From the NCBI RefSeq assembly GCF_030817355.1, contig NZ_JAUSZH010000001.1:7601001-7665000 (forward strand): a stretch of DNA of 64,000 nucleotides, written 5' to 3'. The stretch comes from Streptomyces sp. V1I1 (GTDB taxonomy: Bacteria; Actinomycetota; Actinomycetes; Streptomycetales; Streptomycetaceae). Both the position numbers and the translations under genes were made by a program. Shown in pieces: positions 17,038-26,562 of this stretch (position 1 is its first letter; each line of letters begins with the position of its first letter). The notes under the pieces are model-generated. The model saw nothing but the letters and a program-made list of their open reading frames with translations. It was not told where the DNA came from and ran no database searches.

Positions 17038-19197
17038 TCAGGTGACGGCGATGATCCCGGCGTCGGTACCGGCCGGGGTGTACTCGGCGAGCCGGGCCCG
17101 CAGGCTGTCCTCGCGCTGCGGCTGATAGAGGTCGTGGAAGGCGCCCATCTCGGCGGCGTCCTCGGCGCCGCGCCGGATCTCTTCCGCGCAGCCCGCGGCC
17201 AGTTGCCCGTACGCGGGCGTGCCGTACCGCTCGCTGGTGAACAGCGGCCGGACCAGCTGCGCGTTCTCCTTGCCCACCAGGTCCGGCTGGCAGCGGTGGC
17301 GGCGCGGAGTGCGCGAGCCGGCAGGCACGTACGAGAAGCGCACACAGCCGATGCCCCGCCGGGCCACGTGCAGCCGGCCGGTGAAGATGCTGTTCTCGGC
17401 GATCTCCACGGCGTGCGTGTGGACTTCGCCGATGACGGTCGTACGGTGCGCGTGCAGTACGGCGTGGGCGTGGCGGCAGTCGGGGGCGGACAGCGCCGCC
17501 CGATCGTGGCCGGTGGCGTCCAGGATGCTGTCCCGGATGTGGATGGCCAGCGGGTCGTGGTTCACCTCGTCGCCGATCACCTCGATGGTGCCGAGGATGC
17601 TGCGGTCGACAGACACGCACGCGGTGGTCCGGTCCAGGACCAGACTCGGCTCCTCCGGTGAGTGCGGATCGCACTCGGGCTCCAGCGACCACCCCGGCAC
17701 GAGCGTGCAGTGCCGCAGCACGACCGCGCCCACAGGGCCGGTGACATTGAGCCCGCGACCGGTGATCAGCAGACCGTCGAGCACGATCCGCGGGGCATCG
17801 CCCTCACTCTCCTCCTGGGCACGGATGTTGAGCGCGTCGGGCCGGTTGCTGTACCAGTCGAGCAGCCGGATCACCGGCCGGGTCCCCTCGGCCGCGCGCA
17901 GCTCAAGGCGGTCGCCCGGGTCCAGATCGAAGTCCAGCTGCTCCTGGTAGGCGCCGCTGTGCGTGATCTCGATGATGCCGTCGGGGCCGCAGCGCCCCGA
18001 CCGCCTCTCGCCCCGCCAGTCGTTGTACGCGTCCATGATCCGCTGGTACGTCTGGCCGGGGCCGACCCGGAAGACCGTCGCGGCCGTCGGCGTCCCACGC
18101 TCGCGGGGGTACTCGCCGCCGCCCGTGTCGTCCGCGAACGCGTAGTGGTAGGTGACCCACACGCCCTGCCGCGGCGCCGACCGCGACCCGAAGGCGATCC
18201 GGCCGAGCGCCGGGTCGACGGCCACCTGCCCGCGCCTCGGGCGGTAGCGCCAGTCCGTCAGATCCGCCACCACGATGTCGGACAGCGGCACCGGCTCGTC
18301 CTGCCCGTCGCGCCAGATCGTGAAGCTCTTGCCCGGCCCGTAGTAGTCCGCGAGCCGGTCGGCGAGCTGCCTGCGCCTGATGTACGCGGGCACATTGTCG
18401 ATCGTCGCGACATGAGTGGCGGACGGCTCCGGCACCGGCTTGGTCACCAGGGGCGTGTCATTGCCCAGAATCGAGAAGGTGTAGAGGTTACGGGCCCGGT
18501 CGATGCAGTACGCGGGCGCCTCTGTCACGTGGTACGGCTTCAGTCGCCAGACGAACAGCCCCACCCCCGCCGGGGAGTAGCCGCCCTGCGTGCGCGCCGA
18601 GCCCGCCCGCCGCACATTCACCGACTGCGCGACCGAGCCGAACGGCCCGCCCGCCAGATCGAGCGCCGCCCCCTCCCGTACGTCCACGAGCCTGCCCCGG
18701 TCCCGCCGGCGCGCGTTGGCTGCCTCAGTGCCCGATCCGTACAGCTTCACCGGCTGCTGGTGGGAGACGAGCCTGGAGAACTCCACGGCCCGCGAAGGCC
18801 ATCCCGCGACGTCCTCGGCCAGCTCCTCCAACAGGGCGAGGGACCCCTTGCGCCGCCGGTTGGCGACGGTGGCGGCCACATCGCGGCGCGGTGCCAGGGC
18901 CTCGGCGAGGCGGCTGCGCGAATCGTCCCCGTCCGCGCCCTCAAGGCCCTTCGCCTGCACCCGTTCGTAGCCCGGCAGCGGGGTGTAGCCGACCAGATCG
19001 CCGAGATACGGCAGCACCCAGTCAGCCGCGGTCTCCACGAACCAGTCCTCGTAACTCTGCTCGACCCCGTCCCGCACCCGGTCGACCTGCTCGGCGATCA
19101 CCGCGAGCAGGGCGCGCAGTGGCTCCCCGCCCTCGGCGTCCCGCAGGCGGTGCCACTGCGGGAGCAGCTCCGCGAGCCCGTCAGGTTCCCTCGTCAT
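17038..19197 (-). CDS. gpI-like phage tail protein with a beta-helix-like C-terminal region
   Basis: The 719-residue protein starts with a tail-protein I-like domain: 'DWFVETAADWVLPYLGDLVG' near residues 51-70 and 'RRRKGSLALLEELAEDVAGW' near 112-131, both typical of CIS baseplate-periphery proteins. From about residue 380 to 625 it turns into a run of short strands with a regular pattern ('IVLDGLLITGRGLNV', 'IHIRDSIL', 'VEIAENSIFTG') that looks like a right-handed parallel beta-helix, as in phage tailspikes. The gene overlaps the upstream baseplate gene by ATGA at 19194-19197. As no separate tail fibre was seen, this protein could be the surface-contacting part; this is inference. Confidence 0.82.
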   Translation of the reverse strand: MTREPDGLAELLPQWHRLRDAEGGEPLRALLAVIAEQVDRVRDGVEQSYEDWFVETAADWVLPYLGDLVGYTPLPGYERVQAKGLEGADGDDSRSRLAEALAPRRDVAATVANRRRKGSLALLEELAEDVAGWPSRAVEFSRLVSHQQPVKLYGSGTEAANARRRDRGRLVDVREGAALDLAGGPFGSVAQSVNVRRAGSARTQGGYSPAGVGLFVWRLKPYHVTEAPAYCIDRARNLYTFSILGNDTPLVTKPVPEPSATHVATIDNVPAYIRRRQLADRLADYYGPGKSFTIWRDGQDEPVPLSDIVVADLTDWRYRPRRGQVAVDPALGRIAFGSRSAPRQGVWVTYHYAFADDTGGGEYPRERGTPTAATVFRVGPGQTYQRIMDAYNDWRGERRSGRCGPDGIIEITHSGAYQEQLDFDLDPGDRLELRAAEGTRPVIRLLDWYSNRPDALNIRAQEESEGDAPRIVLDGLLITGRGLNVTGPVGAVVLRHCTLVPGWSLEPECDPHSPEEPSLVLDRTTACVSVDRSILGTIEVIGDEVNHDPLAIHIRDSILDATGHDRAALSAPDCRHAHAVLHAHRTTVIGEVHTHAVEIAENSIFTGRLHVARRGIGCVRFSYVPAGSRTPRRHRCQPDLVGKENAQLVRPLFTSERYGTPAYGQLAAGCAEEIRRGAEDAAEMGAFHDLYQPQREDSLRARLAEYTPAGTDAGIIAVT

Positions 19198-22100
19198 GCG
19201 GTGACCTCCGTCAGAATCAGCGTGTCCGCGACATGCGGGGAGAGCAGGGTGAGCTGCGCGGGCCGGATGCCGCGGAAGACGAACACCGCCCGGCCCTTCT
19301 CGAGCCGCCGGGTATCGGCGATGTCCGGGTTCAGCCGCAGCAGTTCGGCGAGCGGAATGCCGTACCGGGCGGCGATGTGGGTGAGCGTCTGACCGTCATC
19401 GGCGGTGACACGGTGCACGTCCTCGTCGTACTCCGCGAGCCTGGCCCCGACCGCGGTACGGGGCTCGGCGAGCTGCTGAGCGAGGTGCGTCAGCTCGTCG
19501 GGCGTGACGGACGCCGGAACTCCGGTGAAGACGTCGACGTCCACGTAGTCGACGCCGGGCACCTTGTGGGCGGTCGCCAGCACCTCGGACAGCCGCGCCG
19601 GACGGCCCAACTCGCGCCGCCCGCTGCCGAATTCACGCAGTAGCGCCTGCCGCAGCCGTGGCTCGACCACGGTCCAGGTGTGGTCGCGGGCGACCTTCAC
19701 CTTTGCCGCGAGCAGCAGCAGCACCAGCTCGCGCACGTCGACGCGGACCGTCAGCCGCGAGTCGCCGTACTCGGCCAGCGAGGAACGCAGCGCGCGCAGC
19801 ACCTCGGAGTCGTCCGCGATGGCGATGTCGTCCACCCCGGCGACCGTCACATGCAGCACCCGCCGCCGGCCGTCGAAGATCTCGCGCGCCGCCGCCCGGC
19901 CTATGCCGGCCCGCGAGCGGGCGAAGTCCTCGTAGTCCGTGACGGACACGAGCCGGTCGAGCGCGGAGACCGCGAGCGGGATCGTGCGCCGGGTGAGACC
20001 CGGACCGTCGGCGTCCGCGCCGCCCGTCGCGGGCTGCGGATTGGTGACGGCGGTGACGCCCAGCGGCCGGGTGATCGCCTGGGTGATGCGGTCGGCGCGC
20101 ACGTTGGCGGCCTTGCCCGTGCCGAAGCGGTACCGGGCCCGGACGTTCTCCTGCCCGGTGGGCAGCCTCGCGCCGTGCACCCCGTCGCCGAAGGTAACGG
20201 TCGTACGCCCGTCCCCGGCCGTCCCGGACACATAGACCCTCCCCCAGCCTTCGGCCGGGGGGACCCCCATCTCGCTTCGCTCGCGCGGACCGCGCCCGGC
20301 CAGACTGTCCACCTCGTGCCACAGCAGCCCGTCGACGCGCACCTCCAATGTGGGCGTCGCGCCCAGGGGATTGTCGGCGGGCAGCCAGGTCAGCGGCGAC
20401 TGCCAGAGCGCGAACGTCTGGTTGGTCCGGTCGGCGTCACCGCTGCCGATCGGTTCGTCGCGGCTCTCGCCGTGCGTCGCCGGGACCACATTGCCCTGGA
20501 TGCGGACCGTGTCACGGCGGTAGCGGTAGGCCAGATCCGTCGTGAGCGTCAGCTTCGTATGGACATGGTCGCCGGGCAGCCGCGGGTCGAGCTGCTGCTC
20601 CACGGCGGCGATCACGGCCAGTTCGGTGCCGCGCACTCCGGCCGTGTTCGGGATGTCGGTGCGCTCACCCGACACCACCAGATGACGGCCCGGCCGCAAC
20701 CCGCCGTACAGCTCGGCCAGTTCGAGCTCATTGCCGTGTACGTCCTCGCCGAGCGGCTCGTCGGCCAGTCGCAGCGCCTCCCCGCCCGCATGCACGGTGG
20801 CGTCCCGGATCGTCGAGAGCAGCACGTCGTGCTCGTCCAGCCAAGGGTCGGCGAGGATGAGCTCGGTGCCGCGGCCCGTGATCCCGAAGTTGGTGTAGGC
20901 GGCGGTGCGTACGGCGGTGACACGGGTGGTCACAAGCGCGAGCTTCTTGTCGCCGGGAATTCCGTCCGGACCCTCGGCACCCTTACGGGGACGCTCGATC
21001 GCGACCCAGCTGCCGACGGTGATCCCGTCCTGTACGGAGTCCAGCGACAGGACATGACGGTTCGCCTGCTCCGGCACGGTGGTGATGCCGACCTCGACAT
21101 TCGCCGGCTCGCTGCCGACCGTGTACCGCACGGTCACCTCGAACCCGCCGTGCGTGACCTGCTTGTGGTCGCCGGGAGACAGCAGCCAGTTGAGCGGCTC
21201 GCCGTTGTGCACGGCCACATGCACCCGACCGTCCTCGGCGGGCCGGGACACGAACACGATGCGCTCGGGCAGCCCGGACGTGAACTGTGCGGTGACACCG
21301 GGCTCCTGAGAGTCCGCAGGACGCCTGGTCAGCCAGCTCAGATCGTGGTCCTGGCCCACGCGGGTCTGCAGCACGACCCGTCCGGGCCCCAGGCCGAAGC
21401 TCGTCTCGGCGGGCAGGTTCTCCGACCGCTGCACCGAGGACCCGGTCTCGATGTGCTGGAACTCGGCGCGTACCGGAACGCGGCCCGCCGTGTCGTACAC
21501 GACCCGCATGGTCGTCAGCGCCGATCCGGAGAGCGGCCAGTCCGTCTGCCGGACGACCCGCCCGCGGTCGTCCTGTACGGGTTTGAGCGGCGCCGTCGCC
21601 CCGAAGGGAGCGGCGGTCACCCGCATCGCCTGCAACTCGCGCAGCAGCGCGGGCACGGCTGGGGCCGCCTGCCGCCACGCCGTGTACATCCCGTCCGCGA
21701 CCCGCGGATCGAGCGCGGACAGCAGCTGCGCGCCCAGATCGGAGCCCGGTGCGAAGTTGCGGCCCGGATCGTGCGACAGCGTGCGCGCGCCCGACGGGGG
21801 CCGAACCACGCGGGTGCGCAGCGCCGGAAGTACGGCGCCGAGCGCCCGCATGGCAGGAGAGGCGGCGTCGGCCACCGGGCCCGGAGGCTCGAGGCGGGAG
21901 GGCTCCAGATCGGCCGCGCGTTCCATCAGCTCGCCGACCACGGCCTCCAACTGCTCGAACCAGGCGGCGACTTCCTCGTACGGGGCGGCGATCGCCTGCG
22001 CCTCGGCGAGCCGCTCATGCGGATCTACGAGCCGCCTGGCGAACTGCGCGGGCGTCTTGATTCCGTCCAGATCGGCGCGCAGCGGCGCAAGCCCCTGCGT

Positions 22101-22991
22101 GTCGAAGGCCTCGATGATCCGGCTGACAGGACGCGGATTGGGGTTGTCGGGGGTGGGCTCGCCCTCCTCGACTTCCCGCTCGTCCTCGGTGATCCACTCG
22201 CGCAGCTCCGTCACCAGCTCGGTCAGCGACGGCGGCGCGGACTGCGGCAGTCCGATCGCTGTCACATCGTCGTCCCGGTCGATCCGGACGCGCGCCACGG
22301 GCAGCAGCAGCCGCTGTCCGGCCGCGTCCTTGTCCGCGCCGAAGACGAAGAGCAGCTTGTCCCCGGTCTGCAGGGACGTACCGGTCCCGGAGACGAAGAT
22401 CTCGGACTGCTTGCGCAGATCGTCCGGGGTGAGCAGCGCCGGCCGGCGCCGGCGGACCGCCAGCTCGTTCCAGGCCCAGCGGGCGACGAGGTCCTCGCTG
22501 GTCTCGAAGGCCTGCGACTCCTCGTCGGAGGTGGTGGGCACGCTGTTGCTGCGCGCGCCGCGCGGGATCAGCACCGGTACGTCCTCGGCCCGCGGATCCC
22601 GGTCGAGCGTGTACGCGAGATGCGTGTCGGCGGCGATTCCGGGCCGCGGCCTGTGCCCCACAAGACGCCCGAGCAGGGCCAGCGAGCGGTGCTCGTTGGC
22701 GGTGCGCAGATAGCCCTCGTCGGCTATGCGCTCGGAGTGGAAGGTGAGCAGGTCGCCGACCACCGCCCAGGAGTCGAGCAGCCCGATCGCCGGATCGTCC
22801 GGGGTACGGACCGTCAGCCCCCGCAGCGCCGGATAGGCGGGGGATGCGAGCCGGTCGAGCATGGCAGCCAGGAACGAGCCGTACTCTCCCACCCGGTAGT
22901 CCAGGGAGGTACGGCCCGGCGGGTTGTACAGGGCATCTGGCGCGTGGCGTTCGTCGTGTCCACCGCAGCCGCATCCGCAGGAGCCGCTCAT
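19194..22991 (-). CDS. Putative baseplate assembly protein (gpJ-like, second copy) with C-terminal LysM
   Basis: The 1265-residue protein belongs to the large baseplate wedge proteins of CIS clusters. After a Cys/His-rich head ('SGSCGCGCGGHDERH') come 'RVGEYGSFLAAMLDRLASPAYPALRGL' and a helix-rich middle. The gpJ-type segment 'NPQPATGGADADG' and 'VSVTDYEDFARSRAGIGRAAA' lie around residues 980-1030. The end has a LysM-like module ('GQTLTHIAARYGIPLAELL' and 'LNPDIADTRRLEKG'). The start at ATG 22991 overlaps the upstream stop by ATGA. At about residues 908-918 a 30-bp palindromic repeat has been inserted in frame and adds 'GVPPAEGWGR', which looks foreign to the surrounding domain. Confidence 0.87.
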   Translation of the reverse strand: MSGSCGCGCGGHDERHAPDALYNPPGRTSLDYRVGEYGSFLAAMLDRLASPAYPALRGLTVRTPDDPAIGLLDSWAVVGDLLTFHSERIADEGYLRTANEHRSLALLGRLVGHRPRPGIAADTHLAYTLDRDPRAEDVPVLIPRGARSNSVPTTSDEESQAFETSEDLVARWAWNELAVRRRRPALLTPDDLRKQSEIFVSGTGTSLQTGDKLLFVFGADKDAAGQRLLLPVARVRIDRDDDVTAIGLPQSAPPSLTELVTELREWITEDEREVEEGEPTPDNPNPRPVSRIIEAFDTQGLAPLRADLDGIKTPAQFARRLVDPHERLAEAQAIAAPYEEVAAWFEQLEAVVGELMERAADLEPSRLEPPGPVADAASPAMRALGAVLPALRTRVVRPPSGARTLSHDPGRNFAPGSDLGAQLLSALDPRVADGMYTAWRQAAPAVPALLRELQAMRVTAAPFGATAPLKPVQDDRGRVVRQTDWPLSGSALTTMRVVYDTAGRVPVRAEFQHIETGSSVQRSENLPAETSFGLGPGRVVLQTRVGQDHDLSWLTRRPADSQEPGVTAQFTSGLPERIVFVSRPAEDGRVHVAVHNGEPLNWLLSPGDHKQVTHGGFEVTVRYTVGSEPANVEVGITTVPEQANRHVLSLDSVQDGITVGSWVAIERPRKGAEGPDGIPGDKKLALVTTRVTAVRTAAYTNFGITGRGTELILADPWLDEHDVLLSTIRDATVHAGGEALRLADEPLGEDVHGNELELAELYGGLRPGRHLVVSGERTDIPNTAGVRGTELAVIAAVEQQLDPRLPGDHVHTKLTLTTDLAYRYRRDTVRIQGNVVPATHGESRDEPIGSGDADRTNQTFALWQSPLTWLPADNPLGATPTLEVRVDGLLWHEVDSLAGRGPRERSEMGVPPAEGWGRVYVSGTAGDGRTTVTFGDGVHGARLPTGQENVRARYRFGTGKAANVRADRITQAITRPLGVTAVTNPQPATGGADADGPGLTRRTIPLAVSALDRLVSVTDYEDFARSRAGIGRAAAREIFDGRRRVLHVTVAGVDDIAIADDSEVLRALRSSLAEYGDSRLTVRVDVRELVLLLLAAKVKVARDHTWTVVEPRLRQALLREFGSGRRELGRPARLSEVLATAHKVPGVDYVDVDVFTGVPASVTPDELTHLAQQLAEPRTAVGARLAEYDEDVHRVTADDGQTLTHIAARYGIPLAELLRLNPDIADTRRLEKGRAVFVFRGIRPAQLTLLSPHVADTLILTEVTA
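20239..20268. repeat. 30-bp GC-rich palindromic repeat inserted in a coding sequence
   Basis: CTCCCCCAGCCTTCGG followed by CCGGGGGGACCCCC is the reverse complement of the intergenic element at 3048-3077 apart from three central bases. It lies inside the baseplate gene 19194-22991 and is read through as 'GVPPAEGWGR' without breaking the frame. The intergenic copy, translated in the equivalent frame, gives 'GVPPDEVWGR'. This supports recent movement or copying of the element into the gene. Confidence 0.8.
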
Positions 22992-25900
22992 CGGGCACCT
23001 CCGCCGAGCTCGATCGACAGCCGGCCGAGCTCCGGCCGGTCGGGGTCGTTGTCGCAACGCGCGATCTCCAGCGGGCCGAGCCGCAGCACGCCTGCCTCCA
23101 GTGCGGTGTCGTCTGTGTCGTCTGTGTAGTCAGGGGCCGCGAGGGTGCTGTCCCGGAACAGCCGGCGAAGCCGGGTCACCGTCACGCTCTCCACGCCCTG
23201 GACGGCCGCAGCCACGGCCACCAGACGGCTGAGCCGTACCGGTTCGCCGAAGCTCAGCGCGTCGGGGTGGAAGAAGCCTATCCGTCCGCCGGACAGCCGA
23301 CGGCTGCCCAGCAGCCGGTACAGCTCGGCCAGGATCTGGCCGTGCTGATGGCCGGGCGCGGCACACACCGTGAGTGCGATGTCCAGCGGCACCGATCTGG
23401 CCGGTCCGACCACCAGGTCGTGGCCGATCCGGCGGTAGCTCTCCAGCGCGTACGACACCGAGTCGAGCAGCTCCGGGGAGGGATCCCCCGTGCCCTGCGC
23501 GTCGATGGCGACATGCGCCTCCTGCACACTGCCTGTCCAGCGGATCTCGGCGGCCGCCCGCTGCACCCCCGGCAGCTTCGACGCCAGCGCCGCGTAGTCG
23601 TCGGCGGTGACGGCCCGCAGCCGGGTGCGCTTGAGGTCGAGCGGGGCCAACTGGCGTACCTGCTCGATCGGTTCGGGCTCGGTGCCGCCGACGGCCGGCA
23701 GCGGATTGCGCACACCGGCGACGGGCAGCGGGTCCCCGGCCTCCGAAGCCTCCGGATCACGGCACAGGACGAGGTGGTTGATGGCCTCCGCGCCCACGTT
23801 GCCGGCCGTGCCGCCGCCGAGCCGGTAGTGCAGCTCAAGCCGGGCGCCCGGCTGCGGACGGGCGCCGTGCCGGCCGTCCCCGAACCGCAGCGCGATCCGG
23901 CCGTCGTCCTCCAGCTCGCCTACGAAGTGCCGCTCGCGCGTGCCGGAGTCGAGCAGATCCCGCTTCGGCGTCCACGGCTCGTCGCCGTCCGCGATCGTCA
24001 CCGCGGGCAGCGCTGCCCGCGGATCCTGTACGAGGGCGGCGGCAGGCCCCCGCAGCACCGGCTCGTCCGGGTCGAGCCCGGCCGCGTACTGAGGGCCCCA
24101 GGTGTGCGTGATCTCCCACGCGACGCCGTCATCGAGCACCGCGCCGGCCCGCGCCCGGGCACTCAGCACCTCGATCCGGCGCAGCTTGGCCGCCAGCAGC
24201 CGTCCGCTGCGATGCAGCAACTCCCGCAGCGCACGCACCGGATGGCGGCGCAGCTCAAGACGCTCCAGCACCCGCAGCCCGAACAGCACGGTCAGCTCGG
24301 CGATCTCCGCATCGGTGAGACCGTCGCAGTCGCGGGCGCTGCGCCACAGCTCCACCAGCCGCTGCCTGACCCGGCCCGGAATCGCCGCAAGCCGCACGGC
24401 CTGCCCGGCCGACACATGGCGCGGCTCGGGGAACGGCACGGACTGGACCACGGGGGAGCGCTGCAGCACCGGCCGGAAGCGCGGCGGGATGCCCGGGTAG
24501 ACGACCTGCGCCAGCAGCGTCTCAAGCGCGTCGGCCTGGGCGTACGCGGTGCCCGGCACGACCTTTTCGCGTCGCCGGCCCGCGAGTTCCAGACCGAGAC
24601 CGGCGCGTCCGGTCGCGTCCTCGCCGACGACGGTGAACAGCTCCCGCACCTGATCGGCGGTCAGCAGGCCCCCACAACGGGTCTGCTCCAGGCGGGAGTT
24701 GATCAGATCCGCCGTCGGGTTGCCTTCATCACGGTCCCAGCAGCCGAAGCCGGACGGATCGCAGGACCCGAGGACGGCCGGCGCGGGCGGCACGGTGACC
24801 GTCTCCGGCGCGGAGCCACAGAACGTCAGCGACCGGCCGTGGTCGACGAGCGCGACATTGCCGCGCGCCACGCTCACATCCTCCACGGGCCCGCAGTCCG
24901 GGCCGCCACGCGTCGACAGACAGACGGGGAAGGCGAGCGCGTCCTCCGGCGCCCAGGTGACCTCCAGGACCGGCTGGTCGGCCAGCCGGTCCACGGCCGG
25001 GGTGACGGAGGTGAGGCGTACGGCCTGACGGTGGGCCGGGTCGGCGTCGCCCGGCGTACCGGACCGCGCCCCGCGGACCTCCTCGAACAGCAGCAGGTCG
25101 CCGGGGGAGAGATCCAGCGCTCTGGCGGCGCACTCCTCATCGGTCCACTCGTCCCGCAGCGTCGCCGCGGTGGCCCCCTTGGGCAGCGAGCACACCTCGT
25201 CGCCCCAGGTCCAGAAGCGGATCGTGTTGTGCTCGGGGCGCAGCACCAGCGGCTCGTCGCCGACGACGGGCTCGAACACCTCCACCGAACCACGCTCGTC
25301 GAGCACGGCCAGATCCCGGTCGTCGACGACGGTGCCGATCTCGGGCCGGTCGCGCGGCCCGAGCGTACGGACGTCGACCGCGGCGAAGCGGAAGGTGCCG
25401 GGCGCCAGCGTCAGCGCCCGTACGGTCTCGACCGCGACGAACGCGCGCGCGTTGACGCCGTCGTGCATCGGATAGTCGATGAGCCGTACGTGACGGCGCA
25501 CCGAGACCCGGCGGCGTGCCGTGTCGAGATACGCCTCGGTCGCGACCGCGTCCTGCTGATAGCTGATCCGGTCCGCGGTGTGGGCCAGCAGTTCGACCAG
25601 CGTCGTGGCGAGGTCGGCGGCATTGCGTTCGACCCAGTCCGGGGTCGTCAGCGCCAGCCGGTCCAGGATGAGGCGGCGGATCGTGTCGTAGTCGCGCGCG
25701 GTGTAGTCGATGACCGGCGCGGGAGCGTAGGCGGGCGGGCAGTCCGGCTGCTCGTCCTTGCAGTCGAAGGGGGTGGGGCGGTCGAGCCGGAACTCGAACT
25801 CGGCCGAGAAGTACCGCTGGTCGAAGCCGGGGAAGGGCTCACTGCCCGGCCGTCCGTACGGATCCGTGTCCACGACCGAGAGCCGGTAGCGGGAGGTGTC

Positions 25901-26182
25901 CCCGGTCCGGTCCAGCGTGACGTACAGCCGGTCGTCGAGCTCTGGGTCCTCCTCGCGTTCGACGGACAGCTCCACGGCCTCGATGTCCGTGATCCGGCGG
26001 CCGCCGTCGATGCGTATGTTCTCAGGGCACAGGCCGTGGGGCGCCTTGCCCAGGAAGGTGACGGTGAGGGTCAGCCCGTCGTCACCGACCTCGACCGCGT
26101 CCACACCGCCGAGCTGCGCCGCCCGTACCTTCGTGCGCCTGCCGTCCGTACGGCAGACCAACTCCTTGCTCGTACCGCTCAT
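22988..26182 (-). CDS. Putative baseplate assembly protein (gpJ-like)
   Basis: The 1064-residue protein carries the features of the CIS baseplate J/Afp11 group. It has an N-terminal strand-rich domain, then 'PVIDYTARDYDTIRRLILDRL' and 'DLATTLVELLAHTADRISYQQ' near residues 145-210, which are typical wedge motifs. The J-like segment 'NPLPAVGGTEPEPIEQVR' and 'TADDYAALASKLPGVQRAAAE' is around residues 825-875. Wedge proteins link the spike hub to the sheath. It overlaps both neighbours by ATGA (22988-22991 and 26179-26182), showing tight translational coupling. An unrelated long frame on the opposite strand is a GC-driven shadow. Confidence 0.9.
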   Translation of the reverse strand: MSGTSKELVCRTDGRRTKVRAAQLGGVDAVEVGDDGLTLTVTFLGKAPHGLCPENIRIDGGRRITDIEAVELSVEREEDPELDDRLYVTLDRTGDTSRYRLSVVDTDPYGRPGSEPFPGFDQRYFSAEFEFRLDRPTPFDCKDEQPDCPPAYAPAPVIDYTARDYDTIRRLILDRLALTTPDWVERNAADLATTLVELLAHTADRISYQQDAVATEAYLDTARRRVSVRRHVRLIDYPMHDGVNARAFVAVETVRALTLAPGTFRFAAVDVRTLGPRDRPEIGTVVDDRDLAVLDERGSVEVFEPVVGDEPLVLRPEHNTIRFWTWGDEVCSLPKGATAATLRDEWTDEECAARALDLSPGDLLLFEEVRGARSGTPGDADPAHRQAVRLTSVTPAVDRLADQPVLEVTWAPEDALAFPVCLSTRGGPDCGPVEDVSVARGNVALVDHGRSLTFCGSAPETVTVPPAPAVLGSCDPSGFGCWDRDEGNPTADLINSRLEQTRCGGLLTADQVRELFTVVGEDATGRAGLGLELAGRRREKVVPGTAYAQADALETLLAQVVYPGIPPRFRPVLQRSPVVQSVPFPEPRHVSAGQAVRLAAIPGRVRQRLVELWRSARDCDGLTDAEIAELTVLFGLRVLERLELRRHPVRALRELLHRSGRLLAAKLRRIEVLSARARAGAVLDDGVAWEITHTWGPQYAAGLDPDEPVLRGPAAALVQDPRAALPAVTIADGDEPWTPKRDLLDSGTRERHFVGELEDDGRIALRFGDGRHGARPQPGARLELHYRLGGGTAGNVGAEAINHLVLCRDPEASEAGDPLPVAGVRNPLPAVGGTEPEPIEQVRQLAPLDLKRTRLRAVTADDYAALASKLPGVQRAAAEIRWTGSVQEAHVAIDAQGTGDPSPELLDSVSYALESYRRIGHDLVVGPARSVPLDIALTVCAAPGHQHGQILAELYRLLGSRRLSGGRIGFFHPDALSFGEPVRLSRLVAVAAAVQGVESVTVTRLRRLFRDSTLAAPDYTDDTDDTALEAGVLRLGPLEIARCDNDPDRPELGRLSIELGGGAR

Positions 26183-26562
26183 GCCGGGCCGCTCCCCTCG
26201 AACACCTCGTCGCGCCGGCTCGCGGTGGAGCGCACCACGTAGCGCAGATACACCCGGACCACGTTCTCCTCGCTCACCACGTCCAGGGCTTCCACCTCGA
26301 TCAGTTCGCCCAGCCAGCGCTGCAACGAGGCCTGCACCGAAAGCTCCAGCGCGGAGGCCAGCTCGGGGCTGTTGGGCGTGAAGACCAGATCGAGGAGCCC
26401 GCAGCCGAAGTCGGGGCGCATCACGCGCTCGCCGGGGCTGGTGAAGAGCAACTGCTCGATCAGATCCCGCACATGCTCGTCGTACGCCGCGTGGGCGGTG
26501 CGTCCCCGCCGGTCGGTGCGGAAGGGAAAGGCGATGTCGCTCCTCGTCCTCGTCGTCCTCAT
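26179..26562 (-). CDS. GPW/gp25 family baseplate protein
   Basis: A 127-residue lysozyme-fold-derived wedge protein of the gp25/Afp9 family. It shows 'DIAFPFRTDRRGRT', then 'HVRDLIEQLLFTSPGERVMR' and 'PDFGCGLLDLVFTPNSPELA', the diagnostic core of gp25 proteins. gp25 initiates sheath assembly at the baseplate. The start ATG 26562 overlaps the PAAR stop (ATGA), and the stop overlaps the next start in the same way. A longer frame reaching 26721 was rejected because it runs through the PAAR gene. Confidence 0.93.
   Translation of the reverse strand: MRTTRTRSDIAFPFRTDRRGRTAHAAYDEHVRDLIEQLLFTSPGERVMRPDFGCGLLDLVFTPNSPELASALELSVQASLQRWLGELIEVEALDVVSEENVVRVYLRYVVRSTASRRDEVFEGSGPA

Noticed and set aside
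19680-26242. Two frames of more than 1100 codons on the plus strand opposite the baseplate genes
   Set aside because: They show Arg/Gly/His-rich composition without any family motif and arise from the third-position GC bias of the minus-strand genes; the minus-strand frames have clear CIS motifs.
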